Shown piece after piece: positions 15,068 through 23,774 of a stretch of DNA of 64,000 nt; the stretch's first letter is position 1; every line of letters starts with the position of its first letter. The position numbers were made by a program, and so were the translations under genes. The notes below the pieces were generated by a model, which had not been told where the DNA came from, searched no databases, and saw only the letters and a program-made list of their open reading frames with translations. Origin of the DNA: Streptomyces sp. NBC_00341 (lineage in GTDB: Bacteria > Actinomycetota > Actinomycetes > Streptomycetales > Streptomycetaceae); NCBI RefSeq assembly GCF_041435055.1, contig NZ_CP108002.1, positions 8,556,001 through 8,620,000 on the forward strand, given 5' to 3'.

Positions 15068-15625
15068 ATGGCCACCGTCCTGTCCGTCTCCGGAAGCCCC
15101 TCCCCGACGTCCCGAACCGCACGGCTCCTGCGTGACCTGGACGACCGGCTGAGGGACCAGGGGCACGAGGTGATCTCGCTGGAGGTCCGCACCCTGCCCG
15201 CGGACGCGCTGCTCGGCGCACAGTTCGGCCATCCTGCGATCCTCGCGGCCACCGAGCTGTTCGCGCAGGCGGACGGGGTGGTGATCGGCACCCCGGTCTA
15301 CAAAGCCGCCTACTCCGGGCTGCTCAAGTCACTGCTCGATCTGCTCCCGCAGTACGCGCTGACCGGCAAGACCGTCCTGCCGCTGGCCACCGGCGGCAGC
15401 ATGGCCCACGTCCTGGCGATCGACTACGCGCTGCGCCCCGTGCTGAGCTCCATGGGCGCCGCGCACATCGTGCCGGGGTGGTTCACGCTGGACAAGGACA
15501 TCAGCGTCGGCCAGGACGGCGAGTTGACCGTCGCCCCGGGCTCCGCCGAGGCCCTTGCCGAGGTGACCGACCGCTTCTCCGCGGCGCTGGGAGCCCGTAC
15601 CGCGCACCTGGCAGCCGCGGAGTGA
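15068..15625 (+). CDS. ssuE: NADPH-dependent FMN reductase, SsuE-like
   Basis: 185 aa flavodoxin-like fold. N-terminal phosphate loop SGSPSPTSRTARLL; then ADGVVIGTPVYKAAYSGLLKSLLDLLPQYAL, the hallmark of SsuE-type NAD(P)H:FMN reductases; then KTVLPLATGGSMAHVLAIDYALRPVLSSMGA. It would supply FMNH2 to the monooxygenase at 12628. ATG at 15068 chosen over the upstream open frame because that frame is low-complexity and the family begins with this strand. Last gene of the operon. Confidence 0.9.
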   Translation: MATVLSVSGSPSPTSRTARLLRDLDDRLRDQGHEVISLEVRTLPADALLGAQFGHPAILAATELFAQADGVVIGTPVYKAAYSGLLKSLLDLLPQYALTGKTVLPLATGGSMAHVLAIDYALRPVLSSMGAAHIVPGWFTLDKDISVGQDGELTVAPGSAEALAEVTDRFSAALGARTAHLAAAE

Positions 15626-15703
15626 GCGGGCGCGCGGCGATCGGCGGCTGACAGAGGGAACGGTCGTAGTGGATGACCGGGCGGCGGCAGCTTCTCGACC
15701 GGC

Positions 15704-15737
15704 GCCTCCTCGGTGGGCACGCGCCCACCGAGGAGGC
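15704..15737. terminator. Perfect 15-bp hairpin, operon terminator
   Basis: Arms GCCTCCTCGGTGGGC / GCCCACCGAGGAGGC, 4-nt loop ACGC, 79 nt beyond the FMN reductase stop. No T-run, but stability is very high. It fits the end of the sulfur operon. The 15626-15942 interval otherwise shows no gene I can support. Confidence 0.6.
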
Positions 15738-15942
15738 CAGGCGTGTGGCGCAGGATCTGGGCCACTTCCAGGAAGCCGGTGGTCGGGCCGCGGGCGTGAC
15801 GGTCGCGCGACAGCCCCGGTGCGTCGGTGTCGGTCCAGTCGTCCTCGGTCTACCCGGAGCCCGGCTCGGGCACGGGCATCCCACGGGGCCGCCTCCTCCC
15901 TCAGCCGCCGCGGACCGCCCCGATCCGTGAGAAGCGGTGCGC

Positions 15943-16143
15943 TCATGCCGCAGTGGCGGGAAGCTCGGTGAGGAACTCGCGTACGTGGCGGAGCCAGATC
16001 GCCCGGTCTGCCGGGTTCAGAACGTGGGCGGCGCCGGGCAGTTCGAGCAACTGGGCGCCAGGAATGCCGGCCGCCAGACGGTACGAGCTCTCGGGCAGCA
16101 CCAGCCGGTCGCCGGTCGGCGCCACCACCAGGGTGGGGAGTCG
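15943..16143 (-). pseudogene. Alpha/beta hydrolase, 3' fragment
   Basis: The last 65 or so codons of an alpha/beta hydrolase: SRLPTLVVAPTGDRLVLPES is the acid strand-turn (Asp), and LELPGAAHVLNPADRAIWLRHVREFL contains the terminal catalytic His. The nucleophile and all upstream parts are gone. The fragment starts abruptly at about 16138-16146, exactly where a 5'-truncated MerR gene begins on the other strand. Confidence 0.75.
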
Positions 16144-16418
16144 AGACGGTGCGCCGCATTCGCTCTCTGCTCGCGGCAGGCCTTCCGACCGCTCTGATCG
16201 CCCAGGTTCTGCCGTGCATCAGGACGAACGACGAGCACCTCGTGCCCACCTGCCCGGACCTGGTCGCCCAACTGTGCCGGGAGGGCGAGCGGATTACTCG
16301 CGCCATCGAAGGTCTACAGGCGTCGCGCGCGATTCTCGACACCATCATCACCGCCGCGCCCTCAGGGGACGCCGAGACACTGAGGCCGCCTCAGCCTGCC
16401 GCTGCCGCGGCAGACTGA
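16140..16418 (+). pseudogene. MerR-family regulator, 3' fragment
   Basis: About 92 codons corresponding to the C-terminal half of a MerR regulator: VETVRRIRSLLAAGLPTALIAQVLPC is the hinge and helix after the winged helix, and ERITRAIEGLQASRAILDTII is the dimerisation coil. The helix-turn-helix is missing and there is no start region. With the hydrolase fragment on the other strand this was evidently a divergent regulator/target pair whose shared promoter and both 5' ends were lost. Confidence 0.75.
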
Positions 16419-16689
16419 CAGGAAGAGCCCCTGATCGAGCCGCTTGCCCCTGCGAGGCGGAAGGTGCCGTACGGGTCGATGTTCGACCAGAACATGACCA
16501 GAACTTCACTGGCGTCACCGCCCCGCCTGATCGCCCTCCCGAGCCGGCAGTTCGACCAGTCGGCGTCCTTCTGTTCGTCAGCGAGAGCGGTGAAGACCAC
16601 CTTGTCAGGCGCGAGGTGACTGTTCCCATTCCTGGGTGAGCCAGGTAGATCGCGTCTGTGAGTGTCGTCTTACCCGCGCCGTTCGGCCC
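16391..16689 (-). pseudogene. Degenerate P-loop ATPase fragment
   Basis: Minus strand near 16689 reads GPNGAGKTTLTDAIYLAHPG, a clean Walker A of an ABC/AAA-type ATPase. After about 30 nt the sensible reading moves to another frame (APDKVVFTALADEQKDADW, then LGRAIRRGGDASEVLVMFWS and DPYGTFRLAG), which runs to a stop at 16391. One frameshift thus separates two coherent pieces, and there is no start region or Walker B. The 3' end overlaps the MerR remnant. I cannot name the ATPase family. Confidence 0.6.
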
Positions 16690-16781
16690 TTCTCATGGCC
16701 CGGCCGACCGGGATGCTCACCCTGTCCGCCGAGGCCGTAATGCGGTGGACAGCCCTCCGGCCCTGGGCGACCATCTCCGTG

Positions 16782-17372
16782 ATGAATAGCGAACCTCTCT
16801 CCACCCGCAAACATGTCCGTTTCGTCGAGCTCGGCGCGAAGGCGCTGCGGGCGCTTGCCGACGGTGACCTCGCCGGCGGCAGCGCCGAGGCTGGGGTCGC
16901 CCTTGACGAACACTTCGTCGGCGACAGGGCCCGCTGGATCTTCGGCTATCGCGCTGACCAGCTCGCCAAGGACCCGTCTGCCGCGCCCTGGATCACGCGG
17001 GCCGCGGTGTCCGAGCCGGACGAGATCGTCGTCGGCGACGCCGGGTTCCACGGGCCGCCGGATGAGGCCGGCATGGTCGAGGTCGGCTTCACGGTCGTGC
17101 CCGGATACCGTCGCCAGGGCTATGCCCGCGCCATTCTGATGGCGCTACTCGTCAGGGCCGCCGCCGAACCCGATGTCAGGACCGTGCGGGCCAGGATCAG
17201 CCCCGACAACACCGCCTCCCTGGCCACCATCGCGGGCTTCGGCTTCACACGTGTCGGCGAGCAGGGCAATGAGCGCGACGGGCTCTCGATCGTCTTCGAG
17301 GTCCCGGCAGACGCGATTCAGGCCAAGCTGTCGGCCTCGGGGGACAGTGCGAGCGTCCCGGCCGGGCCGTGA
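16782..17372 (+). CDS. GNAT-family N-acetyltransferase
   Basis: 196 aa. The acetyl-CoA core is intact: VGDAGFHGPPDEAGMVEVGFTVVPGYRRQGYARAILMALL gives beta4 plus the Q/R-x-x-G-x-A pyrophosphate loop, and ARISPDNTASLATIAGFGFTRVGEQ gives the later helix and strand. Start ATG at 16782 (MNSEPLSTRK) is chosen because the frame upstream coincides with the ATPase debris; the Shine-Dalgarno is weak. It is the only complete gene in this debris zone. Substrate unknown; small-molecule or protein N-terminal acetylation are both possible. Confidence 0.8.
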   Translation: MNSEPLSTRKHVRFVELGAKALRALADGDLAGGSAEAGVALDEHFVGDRARWIFGYRADQLAKDPSAAPWITRAAVSEPDEIVVGDAGFHGPPDEAGMVEVGFTVVPGYRRQGYARAILMALLVRAAAEPDVRTVRARISPDNTASLATIAGFGFTRVGEQGNERDGLSIVFEVPADAIQAKLSASGDSASVPAGP

Positions 17373-17403
17373 CATAACAAGGGCCGAACGGGTTGGGTGA
17401 GTT

Positions 17404-17840
17404 GTGAAGCTGACCTGGGTCTGTGCGACCTGTTCCGGGGCGGGGAGCGTCGACGGGCGGAAAGTGCCCGTCGAAAGCCCAAGCTGGTCTTCCTCGATCG
17501 GCTGCTGGTCACCCTCGTTCATCTGCGCCATCAGTTGCCGCACATGGTGCTCGCCGAACTCTTTGACGTGGATCGCTCCATCATCTCCGCGGCCATCCGC
17601 CAGGTCCGCTCGCTGCTGTCCGGCCTGGTTCTCCCGGGCCGGATGCCATGACCAGACCGCCGTGCGTGCCGAGGGCGTCGCCGAGCAGTTCGGCACCCCG
17701 CCCCGGCGTGAAAGCGAAGGTCGACTCCGGTTACCTCGGGCTGGCCAAGCAGTTCTCCGCCACGTCAGCGCCCCGCCGAGGAAGCCCAAGGACACATGAG
17801 CCGGGCCTTGGCCCGGAAATGCCCCGGAACAGCTGGTCAG
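17404..17840 (+). pseudogene. IS5-like transposase remnant
   Basis: Pieces of a Streptomyces DDE transposase in shifting frames. An N-terminal helix-turn-helix block reads KLVFLDRLLVTLVHLRHQLP and LAELFDVDRSIISAAIRQVRSLL. After a gap with the catalytic Asp region missing come HDQTAVRAEGVAEQFG, VKAKVDSGYLGLAKQF and SAPPRKPKD. At least one internal deletion and two frameshifts make it non-functional. I found no intact terminal inverted repeats or target duplication. It marks past insertion-sequence activity in the debris zone. Confidence 0.7.
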
Positions 17841-17873
17841 AGGCACGCCGGAAAGGGCACCTGACAGGTTAAA

Positions 17874-17898
17874 CGCCTGGTCAGGCGCCCTTCTTTTG
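17874..17898. terminator. Hairpin terminator downstream of aldehyde dehydrogenase
   Basis: CGCCTG-GT-CAGGCG (5-6 bp) followed on the plus strand by CCCTTCTTTT and, read from the minus strand, followed by TTTAAC. It lies just past the aldehyde dehydrogenase stop (17903-17905) and can serve both directions. Confidence 0.55.
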
Positions 17899-17902
17899 GC
17901 GT

Positions 17903-19426
17903 CTAGAAGAAGCCGAGCTTCTTCGGCGAGTACGACACCAGCAGGTTCTTCGTCTGCTGGTAGTGCTCCAGCATCATCCGGTGGTTCTCCCGGCCGATAC
18001 CGGACTGCTTGTACCCGCCGAACGCCGCGTGCGCCGGGTACGCGTGATAGCAGTTCGTCCAGACCCGGCCCGCCTGGATGGCGCGGCCCGCCCGGTACGC
18101 GGTGTTCGTGTCGCGAGTCCACACGCCCGCCCCGAGCCCGTACAGGGTGTCGTTCGCGGTGCGGATCGCGTCGTCGAAGTCCGAGAAGGACGTGACGGCG
18201 ACGACCGGGCCGAAGATCTCCTCCTGGAAGACCCGCATCCGGTTGTCGCCCTCGAAGATCGTCGGCTGTACGTAGTAGCCCCCCGCCAGTTCCCCGTCGT
18301 ACTCGATCCGCTCGCCGCCCGTAAGGACCTTCGCGCCCTCCTGCCGGCCGATGTCCAGGTACGAGAGGATCTTCTGGAGCTGGTCGTTGGAGGCCTGGGC
18401 GCCGACCATCGTGTCCGTGTCCAGCGGATGACCCGGCACGATCTGTTCGGTACGCGCGATGCCCGCTTCCAGGAACTCGCTGTAGTGGCCGCGCTGGATC
18501 AGCGCGCGCGACGGACACGTGCAGACCTCGCCCTGGTTGAGGGCGAACATGGTGAAGCCTTCCAGAGCCTTGTCGCGGAAGTCGTCATCGGCCGACCAGA
18601 CGTCGTCGAAGAAGATGTTCGGGGACTTGCCGCCCAGCTCCAGGGTCACCGGCTTGATGTTCTCGGAGGCGTACTGCATGATCAGCCGCCCCGTCGTGGT
18701 CTCCCCGGTGAACGCGATCTTCGCGACGCGCGGGCTGGAGGCCAACGGCTTGCCGGCCTCCGCACCGAAGCCGTTGACGATGTTGACGACACCCGGCGGC
18801 AGCAGGTCGGCCACCAGGCTCAGCCACACATGGATGGAGGCCGGGGTCTGCTCGGCCGGCTTGAGGACCACCGCGTTGCCCGCCGCGAGGGCCGGGGCCA
18901 GTTTCCAGGTGGCCATCAGGATGGGGAAGTTCCACGGAATGATCTGCGCGACCACGCCGAGCGGCTCGTGAAAGTGGTACGCGACGGTGTCCTCGTCTAG
19001 CTGGCTGAGCGAGCCCTCCTGGGCCCGCAGCGCGCCCGCGAAGTAGCGGAAGTGATCGATGGCCAGCGGAATGTCGGCCGCCAGGGTCTCCCGTACCGGC
19101 TTGCCGTTCTCCCAGCTCTCCGCGACCGCGAGCTCCTCCAGATGAGCCTCCATCCGGTCCGCGATCCGGTTGAGGACCGAGGCCCGGTCGCCCGCCGACG
19201 TGGCACCCCAGGCCGGTGCCGCGGCGTGCGCCGCGTCCAGGGCGTGCTCGATGTCCTCGGCGGTTCCTCGGGCGATCTCGGTGAACGGGCGGCCGTTGAC
19301 GGGGCTCGGGTTCTCGAAGTACTGGCCACGGGCGGGCGGTACGTACTCGCCACCGATCCAGTGGTCGTAGCGCGACTCGTACGAGACGATCGCACCCTCG
19401 GTGCCCGGCGCAGCGTAACGGGTCAT
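17903..19426 (-). CDS. NAD-dependent aldehyde dehydrogenase
   Basis: 507 aa, normal length for the acetaldehyde/ExaC-AldB group. Cofactor strand [19 protein letters not shown] with oxyanion Asn in PWNFP; NAD loop [10 protein letters not shown]; general base Glu263 in [10 protein letters not shown]; catalytic Cys302 in [12 protein letters not shown]-terminal oligomerisation strand [15 protein letters not shown] at 19426 has GGGAGG upstream. It oxidises short-chain aldehydes to acids in the cytosol. The GAF-type regulator at 19946-21196 on the same strand, 519 bp upstream, is the kind that usually accompanies this enzyme. Confidence 0.93.
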   Translation of the reverse strand: MTRYAAPGTEGAIVSYESRYDHWIGGEYVPPARGQYFENPSPVNGRPFTEIARGTAEDIEHALDAAHAAAPAWGATSAGDRASVLNRIADRMEAHLEELAVAESWENGKPVRETLAADIPLAIDHFRYFAGALRAQEGSLSQLDEDTVAYHFHEPLGVVAQIIPWNFPILMATWKLAPALAAGNAVVLKPAEQTPASIHVWLSLVADLLPPGVVNIVNGFGAEAGKPLASSPRVAKIAFTGETTTGRLIMQYASENIKPVTLELGGKSPNIFFDDVWSADDDFRDKALEGFTMFALNQGEVCTCPSRALIQRGHYSEFLEAGIARTEQIVPGHPLDTDTMVGAQASNDQLQKILSYLDIGRQEGAKVLTGGERIEYDGELAGGYYVQPTIFEGDNRMRVFQEEIFGPVVAVTSFSDFDDAIRTANDTLYGLGAGVWTRDTNTAYRAGRAIQAGRVWTNCYHAYPAHAAFGGYKQSGIGRENHRMMLEHYQQTKNLLVSYSPKKLGFF

Positions 19427-19482
19427 CTCTGTGGCCTCCCGGATCCGGTGCCGCCCGCCGTTGGGCGGCCCTCGGCGCGAGG

Positions 19483-19695
19483 CTAAACAGCGCGACGTTG
19501 CAACCCCGTTGCGTACCGCCCGACGTCCGCGTAGCGGGCGCCGAGGGCCGGGAAGCGCTCGACCTCCGCGTCCCGGCCGTCGGGGCGAAAGTCCAGGTGG
19601 AGGTGGTTCTTGCCGGTCATTTCCTCCGCGCCGGGCCCGAAGAGCAGGCCGGGCAGTCGGTTGAGCTCCGGCCTGATCTCGCTTTCCTCGGGCGG
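19483..19695 (-). pseudogene. Glyoxalase/VOC-like 3' fragment
   Basis: An open frame between two stops reads [26 protein letters not shown] then [16 protein letters not shown], which is the 'K-N-R-L-H-L-D' strand and 'L-G-A-R-x-A-D-V-G' turn of glyoxalase-like VOC proteins. No start, no first half, and the C-terminal strand after VGRYATG is lost. The remaining part of the aldehyde dehydrogenase-GAF interval (19696-19945) holds an unidentified open stretch on the minus strand ([20 protein letters not shown]) that I cannot assign. Confidence 0.55.
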
Positions 19696-19945
19696 TCAGA
19701 TGATCCGCAGGGAACGGCCCAGTGGCCTTCATCCGGAGTAGCGTGGTGCCGCTACGGCCCCTTGTGGGCTTCACCCCGGACCGGGCAACTCCCGCGCGCC
19801 CGTCCGCGGCCGTGATGTGCGCTTGCAGCGCGTAGCCAGCGACCTTTTGGCGCAGCCTGCCGTTCGCGTCCCACCGACCGAGAACGAGCCAGGGGCGGGC
19901 GGAACTACTCCGCGACCGTCCCACGCCATGATCCACAGGAATCGC

Positions 19946-21196
19946 CTAGCGCAGTTCCGCGTCCAGTGACCTGGCCCGAGCCAGCAGCGCCGGCCGCTGA
20001 GCCGCCGGCGCTGCCGCGGCCAGGGCCCGCCACGCGGGGAGGTCGTCCTCGCCCCATGGACTCGACGCCCAGTCCGCCAGCAGCCCCGGATCGCCGCGCG
20101 CGATCAGCGCGGCCCGCAGCGAATCGTCGAGCCGGCGTCGTAGCCGCACGACCGACGGGGCCTGCGAACCCGGCAGCAGCGGACCCGCGTAGGCGCTCAT
20201 GGCCGAGGCGACCGCGCCCGAGGCCAGCCGACGTGCGACCGTGTCGAAGTCGGCGTCGACGCGGGAGGCGAGACGGTAGGGACGGGAGAGCAGCAGGTCG
20301 GGGCCGAGCAAGCGGCGCAACCGGGAGAGTTCGGCCCGCAGTGTCACCGGGGTGACCGACTCGTCCTCGTAGAGCTCGATGAGGAGTTCCTCGCCGCCGA
20401 TGCCTTCGGGGCGCCTGGCCAGCGCCACCAGGATCTCGCTGTGCCGCGGGCTGAGGCGGAGCGCCCGGCCGGCCACGGTCAGCAACGCCTCGCTCCTGCC
20501 GAGCGCGCTGAGCCGTACGGTGCCGGCGGCCGGGGGCGGTGCGAGCAGGGCCAGTTGGGATTCTGCGGCGCGGGCGACCGCCTGCACGAACGCCAGGCTG
20601 TGCGGATGCGCGAGACCGTTCCCGCCGGTGATGTCGACCGCGCCCAGGACCCGTCCGGTGTGCGGGTCGTGCAGTGGCGCGGCCGCGCACGTCCACTGCT
20701 GCACCGGACGCAGGAAGTGCTCGGCCGCGAACACCTGGACCGGGCGGTCCACGGCGATGGCCGTCCCCGGCGCGTTGGTGCCGGCGACGGACTCCGCCCA
20801 GCGGGCGCCCTCCACGAAGTTCATCCGACCGGCCCGCCGTCGGGTCACCGGGTGACCCTCGACCCACAGCAGCCTGCCGTGCGCGTCGCACACCGCCAGC
20901 AGGTGCTCCCCGTCCGTCGCGTAGGCGCTCATCAGCTCCCGGATCACCGGCATGGCACGGGCGAGCGGATGGGACTCCCGGTACGGGCCGACGTCGTCGG
21001 CGTCCAGATCGACCAGCGCGGCGCCGTCCGGGCAGACGCGGGCCCGCGCCGAGCGGCGCCAGGATTCGCCCACCACCGGGCGGACCGGTCGCTCCAGGCG
21101 GCCGGCCGCGGTGAACACCTCGTGCGCGTGGCGCAGTTCGCCGAGCCGTTCACCGGGGTCCGCGTCGGCTGCCAGGGCCAACCAGGGGTCCGTCAA
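19946..21196 (-). CDS. GAF-domain transcriptional regulator (AcoR-like, sigma54-independent)
   Basis: 416 aa. The N-terminal region (about 60-220) is the sensor part of AcoR-type regulators: VGESWRRSARARVCPDG, HPLARAMPVIRELMSAYATDGEHLLAVCDAHGRLLWVEG, NFVEGARWAESVAGTNAPGTA, QQWTCAAAPLHDPHTGRVLGAVDITGG. The AAA+ sigma54 module is absent. Instead a winged-helix-like block follows (LRLSPRHSEILVALARRPEGIGGEELLIELYEDESVTPVTLRAELSRLRRLLG), as in Streptomyces versions. By family custom and position it should activate the aldehyde dehydrogenase gene. Confidence 0.85.
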   Translation of the reverse strand: MTDPWLALAADADPGERLGELRHAHEVFTAAGRLERPVRPVVGESWRRSARARVCPDGAALVDLDADDVGPYRESHPLARAMPVIRELMSAYATDGEHLLAVCDAHGRLLWVEGHPVTRRRAGRMNFVEGARWAESVAGTNAPGTAIAVDRPVQVFAAEHFLRPVQQWTCAAAPLHDPHTGRVLGAVDITGGNGLAHPHSLAFVQAVARAAESQLALLAPPPAAGTVRLSALGRSEALLTVAGRALRLSPRHSEILVALARRPEGIGGEELLIELYEDESVTPVTLRAELSRLRRLLGPDLLLSRPYRLASRVDADFDTVARRLASGAVASAMSAYAGPLLPGSQAPSVVRLRRRLDDSLRAALIARGDPGLLADWASSPWGEDDLPAWRALAAAAPAAQRPALLARARSLDAELR

Positions 21197-21315
21197 CTCA
21201 CCCTCCCGTCCAGGGGCGCCTTACACCTCCCATCGTCGTCGCAGCGGACGCCCGCGACAACCGTGGTGCGCAGAGCATTCGGGCAGGGCCTGACCCGGGA
21301 CCGCTCGGCCGTCGG

Positions 21316-21909
21316 TCAGCCCGTTCCGAGGAGGTTGACGAGGCGGATGTACCGGACCCAGTCCCAGTTCGGACCCGGATCGGTGTGGTCGGTGCCCGGG
21401 ACCTGCACATGGCCGAGAATGTGCGCACGGTCCTTGGGGATGCCGTAACGGTCGCAGACCGAGGCGGTCAGCAGCGCCGACTTCTCGTACATGGCGTCGG
21501 TGAAGTATTCGGGCTGGTCCACATAGCCCTCGTGCTCGATGCCGATGCTGCGGGTGTTGTAGTCCCAGTTGCCCGCGTGCCAGGCGATGTTCTGCTCCCT
21601 GACGCACTGGTCGATGTAGCCGTCCACCGAGCGGACCACATAGTGCGCGGACACCTGCTTCGCCGGGTTCTTGAAGATCGCGACCGCGTCCGAGAACGTC
21701 TCCTGGGTGACATGGATGATCACGTACTGCACGGGATACGCCGAAGGGCGCGTCGAGACCGTGTAGTTGGACGTCGAAGCGGGCACCCAGTGGGCCGACG
21801 GATAGTCCGTGTTGCCGGCCGCTGCCGCCGCGGTGGCCCGTGCGGAGGCGGGGAGCAGCGTGGCCGCGGCCGTGGCCGCCGCGCCCTGAAGGATCCTTCT
21901 CCGGTGCAT
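21316..21909 (-). CDS. Tat-exported N-acetylmuramoyl-L-alanine amidase
   Basis: 197 aa. Twin-arginine-type signal (MHRRRILQGAAATAAATLLPASARA), then an Amidase_2/PGRP zinc amidase domain: VQYVIIHVTQETFSDAVAIFKNPAKQVSAHYVVRSVDGYIDQCV, NIAWHAGNWDYNTRSIGIEHEGYVDQPEYFT, and RAHILGHVQVPGTDHTDPGPNWDW with the zinc His and Asp/His. It cleaves the MurNAc-L-Ala bond of peptidoglycan outside the membrane. ATG at 21909 chosen for the Tat motif and GGAG upstream. The longer open frame reaching 22197 is Pro/Arg-rich shadow. Confidence 0.9.
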   Translation of the reverse strand: MHRRRILQGAAATAAATLLPASARATAAAAAGNTDYPSAHWVPASTSNYTVSTRPSAYPVQYVIIHVTQETFSDAVAIFKNPAKQVSAHYVVRSVDGYIDQCVREQNIAWHAGNWDYNTRSIGIEHEGYVDQPEYFTDAMYEKSALLTASVCDRYGIPKDRAHILGHVQVPGTDHTDPGPNWDWVRYIRLVNLLGTG

Positions 21910-22091
21910 GTGTACTCCAGCTGTGGGTGGGGGAGCGGGGGAGGCGAGAGGTGGGCCGGTCCGGCGGCGGGTCCAGAGAGAGGGTCCGGGGTGTCCGAGT
22001 GGCAGGAGACCCCGTGTTCGGCGCGGCGGACCACCGTGGGGGAGGCTGCCTTCGCCGGGCCCCCGGGCATCCGGTCGGGGACGGCATCTTC

Positions 22092-22121
22092 TGTCCGATG
22101 GCCGGAACGCGTTGTCCGATG
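22092..22121. other. Direct repeat TGTCCGATG, 21 bp apart
   Basis: TGTCCGATG at 22092-22100 and 22113-22121, two helical turns apart, in the 374-bp gap (21910-22283) upstream of the amidase gene. It could be a regulator site or a divergently repeated -35/-10 module. I see no gene in this gap. Confidence 0.3.
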
Positions 22122-22283
22122 TACGGCCGAGCGGCTCGCGGGCCCCAGAGTACGGGGGCCGCGCGAGCGGCGGAAGACGGCATGAGGGCGAACTCACGCT
22201 CGGTCAGGTGACGGGCCGGAGGATTGTCGCGGCGGCAGCGGCCGGGGGCGATACGCCCGCCCACGGTCGCCAGTGAGGTCCCG

Positions 22284-23774
22284 TCAGATCCCGCCCGGGC
22301 CCGCGTCGCCCCGGCCCGCTTCGTCCTGACCCGCGTCGCTCTGCCCCGCACCGGCCAGGGCCGCCGCCGGATCGTCGTCGGCGGGACCGGCCGGGGTCCA
22401 CCGACCGCTCTCCTTGCGGTACGGATACCAGCGCCCGTCCCGTCCGTAGCGGAGCTGGAGCGCGCCGTCCACCGACGTCCAGCGGTTGTGCTCTGCCCGC
22501 AGCCGCGGCGCCTCGTCCCCGTCCCAGGCGGCGGCGAGCTGCGTCCTGGCGTGGGCCAGTGACGCCGCGTCCGGTGTCCACTGCTCGTCGAGGACGGAGA
22601 GCGCCGCGGCGCCGCCGTACCGCCAGGCATGGACCGCGATCCGCAGCCCGGCCGGTCCGCGCCCCGACCCGGTCGCCAGCCGGGTCGCGATCCACGGTTC
22701 GGGACGCGCGGTGGCGGCCAGCCGTACCGCGTCCTGTTCCGGGGTCAGCGCGGCCGCAACAGGCTGCAGCCCGTGGCCGGGTGCCAGCGCGTCCGCCAGC
22801 ATCCGGTGAGCGCGTGCGGCGCTGTCCGTCGCCAGCATCTCCAGCGCCGTCGGGTCCACGCCGGGCTCCGGGTCGGTCTCCGTGTCCAGCGAGGGAGACA
22901 CGCCGGCCTCGGCGGGAAGCGCCGGGGGAGGGGGCAGCGGCGGGAGGATGCCGCCCGCCGCGTGCGCCTCCGCCGCCGGGACCCCGCGCACCCCCCGGTT
23001 CGCGGGCCCGGCCGCCGGTGCGCCGACGGGCCCGGACGGCTCGTGTCCCGCGGCGCGGGCGGTGATCCGCACCTGGAGTTCGTCGAGCAGCCGGCGCTCG
23101 CCCCGTCCGCGCATCAGCAGCAGGACGAACGGGTCCTGGTCCAGCAGCCGCGCGACCTGGTAGCAGAGTGCGGCGGTGTGCGGGCAGTGGTCCCAGGCCT
23201 CGCAGGTGCACTCCGGATCGAGGTCACCGATGGCCGGAAGCAGTTCCACGCCCGCCGCGGACGCGTCCTCGACCAGATGCGGTGGCATCTCGCGGTCGAG
23301 CAACGCCGCGATGTGCCCGGCCCGGTCGACCGCCATGTCCAGGAACCTGTCCCACTCCTCCTCGCTCAGCTCCTGGAGCAGCACGTCACTGCGGTGGGCG
23401 CTCGTATCCCGGTCCTGCACCACAGCCGTGATCCGGCCGGGCCGCACCGACACCACACCGACCCCGCCCTCACGGGCGAGCCGGCGTCCCTTCTTGAGCT
23501 GCTGGCCGTCCAGCGCGGTGTCCTCCAGCGCCTTCAGCCAGGCCCGGCCCCACCAGGACTCCGCGAAAGCGCGCCCGCTCGCAGGCGGCAGTGCGGCGAA
23601 GGTGCGCTCCTGCGAAGGGGGCGGGGGAGCCGTTCCGTCCTGCCCGCCGCCCTCGTAGGTGTCGCTGTCGTCGTAGGGGCCCGAGTATCCGTCGGAGTCG
23701 TATCCGTCGGATTCGTAGCCGTCCGGTTCATATCTGTCCGGCTCGTATGCGCCGGGCTCGTATCCGTCGCTCAT
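22284..23774 (-). CDS. SWIM zinc-finger protein
   Basis: 496 aa. The N-terminus (1-45) is a repetitive acidic tail of Y-E-P-D-G-Y / Y-D-S-D-G-Y units. Then comes a conserved core with FAESWWGRAWLKALEDTALDGQQLKKGRRLAREG, the SWIM CxCxnCxH finger CTCEAWDHCPH (about 193-203), and a C-terminal region ending in TSVDGALQLRYGRDGRWYPYRKESGRWTP. SWIM proteins in bacteria typically partner SWI2/SNF2 ATPases, and here its stop region leads from an ATGA overlap with the upstream helicase gene. Its likely role is nucleic-acid or partner recognition for that helicase. Confidence 0.9.
   Translation of the reverse strand: MSDGYEPGAYEPDRYEPDGYESDGYDSDGYSGPYDDSDTYEGGGQDGTAPPPPSQERTFAALPPASGRAFAESWWGRAWLKALEDTALDGQQLKKGRRLAREGGVGVVSVRPGRITAVVQDRDTSAHRSDVLLQELSEEEWDRFLDMAVDRAGHIAALLDREMPPHLVEDASAAGVELLPAIGDLDPECTCEAWDHCPHTAALCYQVARLLDQDPFVLLLMRGRGERRLLDELQVRITARAAGHEPSGPVGAPAAGPANRGVRGVPAAEAHAAGGILPPLPPPPALPAEAGVSPSLDTETDPEPGVDPTALEMLATDSAARAHRMLADALAPGHGLQPVAAALTPEQDAVRLAATARPEPWIATRLATGSGRGPAGLRIAVHAWRYGGAAALSVLDEQWTPDAASLAHARTQLAAAWDGDEAPRLRAEHNRWTSVDGALQLRYGRDGRWYPYRKESGRWTPAGPADDDPAAALAGAGQSDAGQDEAGRGDAGPGGI

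Noticed and set aside
15704..15737. Perfect 15-bp inverted repeat as an IS end or attachment site
   Set aside because: Only one site, hairpin geometry (4-nt loop), directly after an operon; a terminator is the simpler reading.
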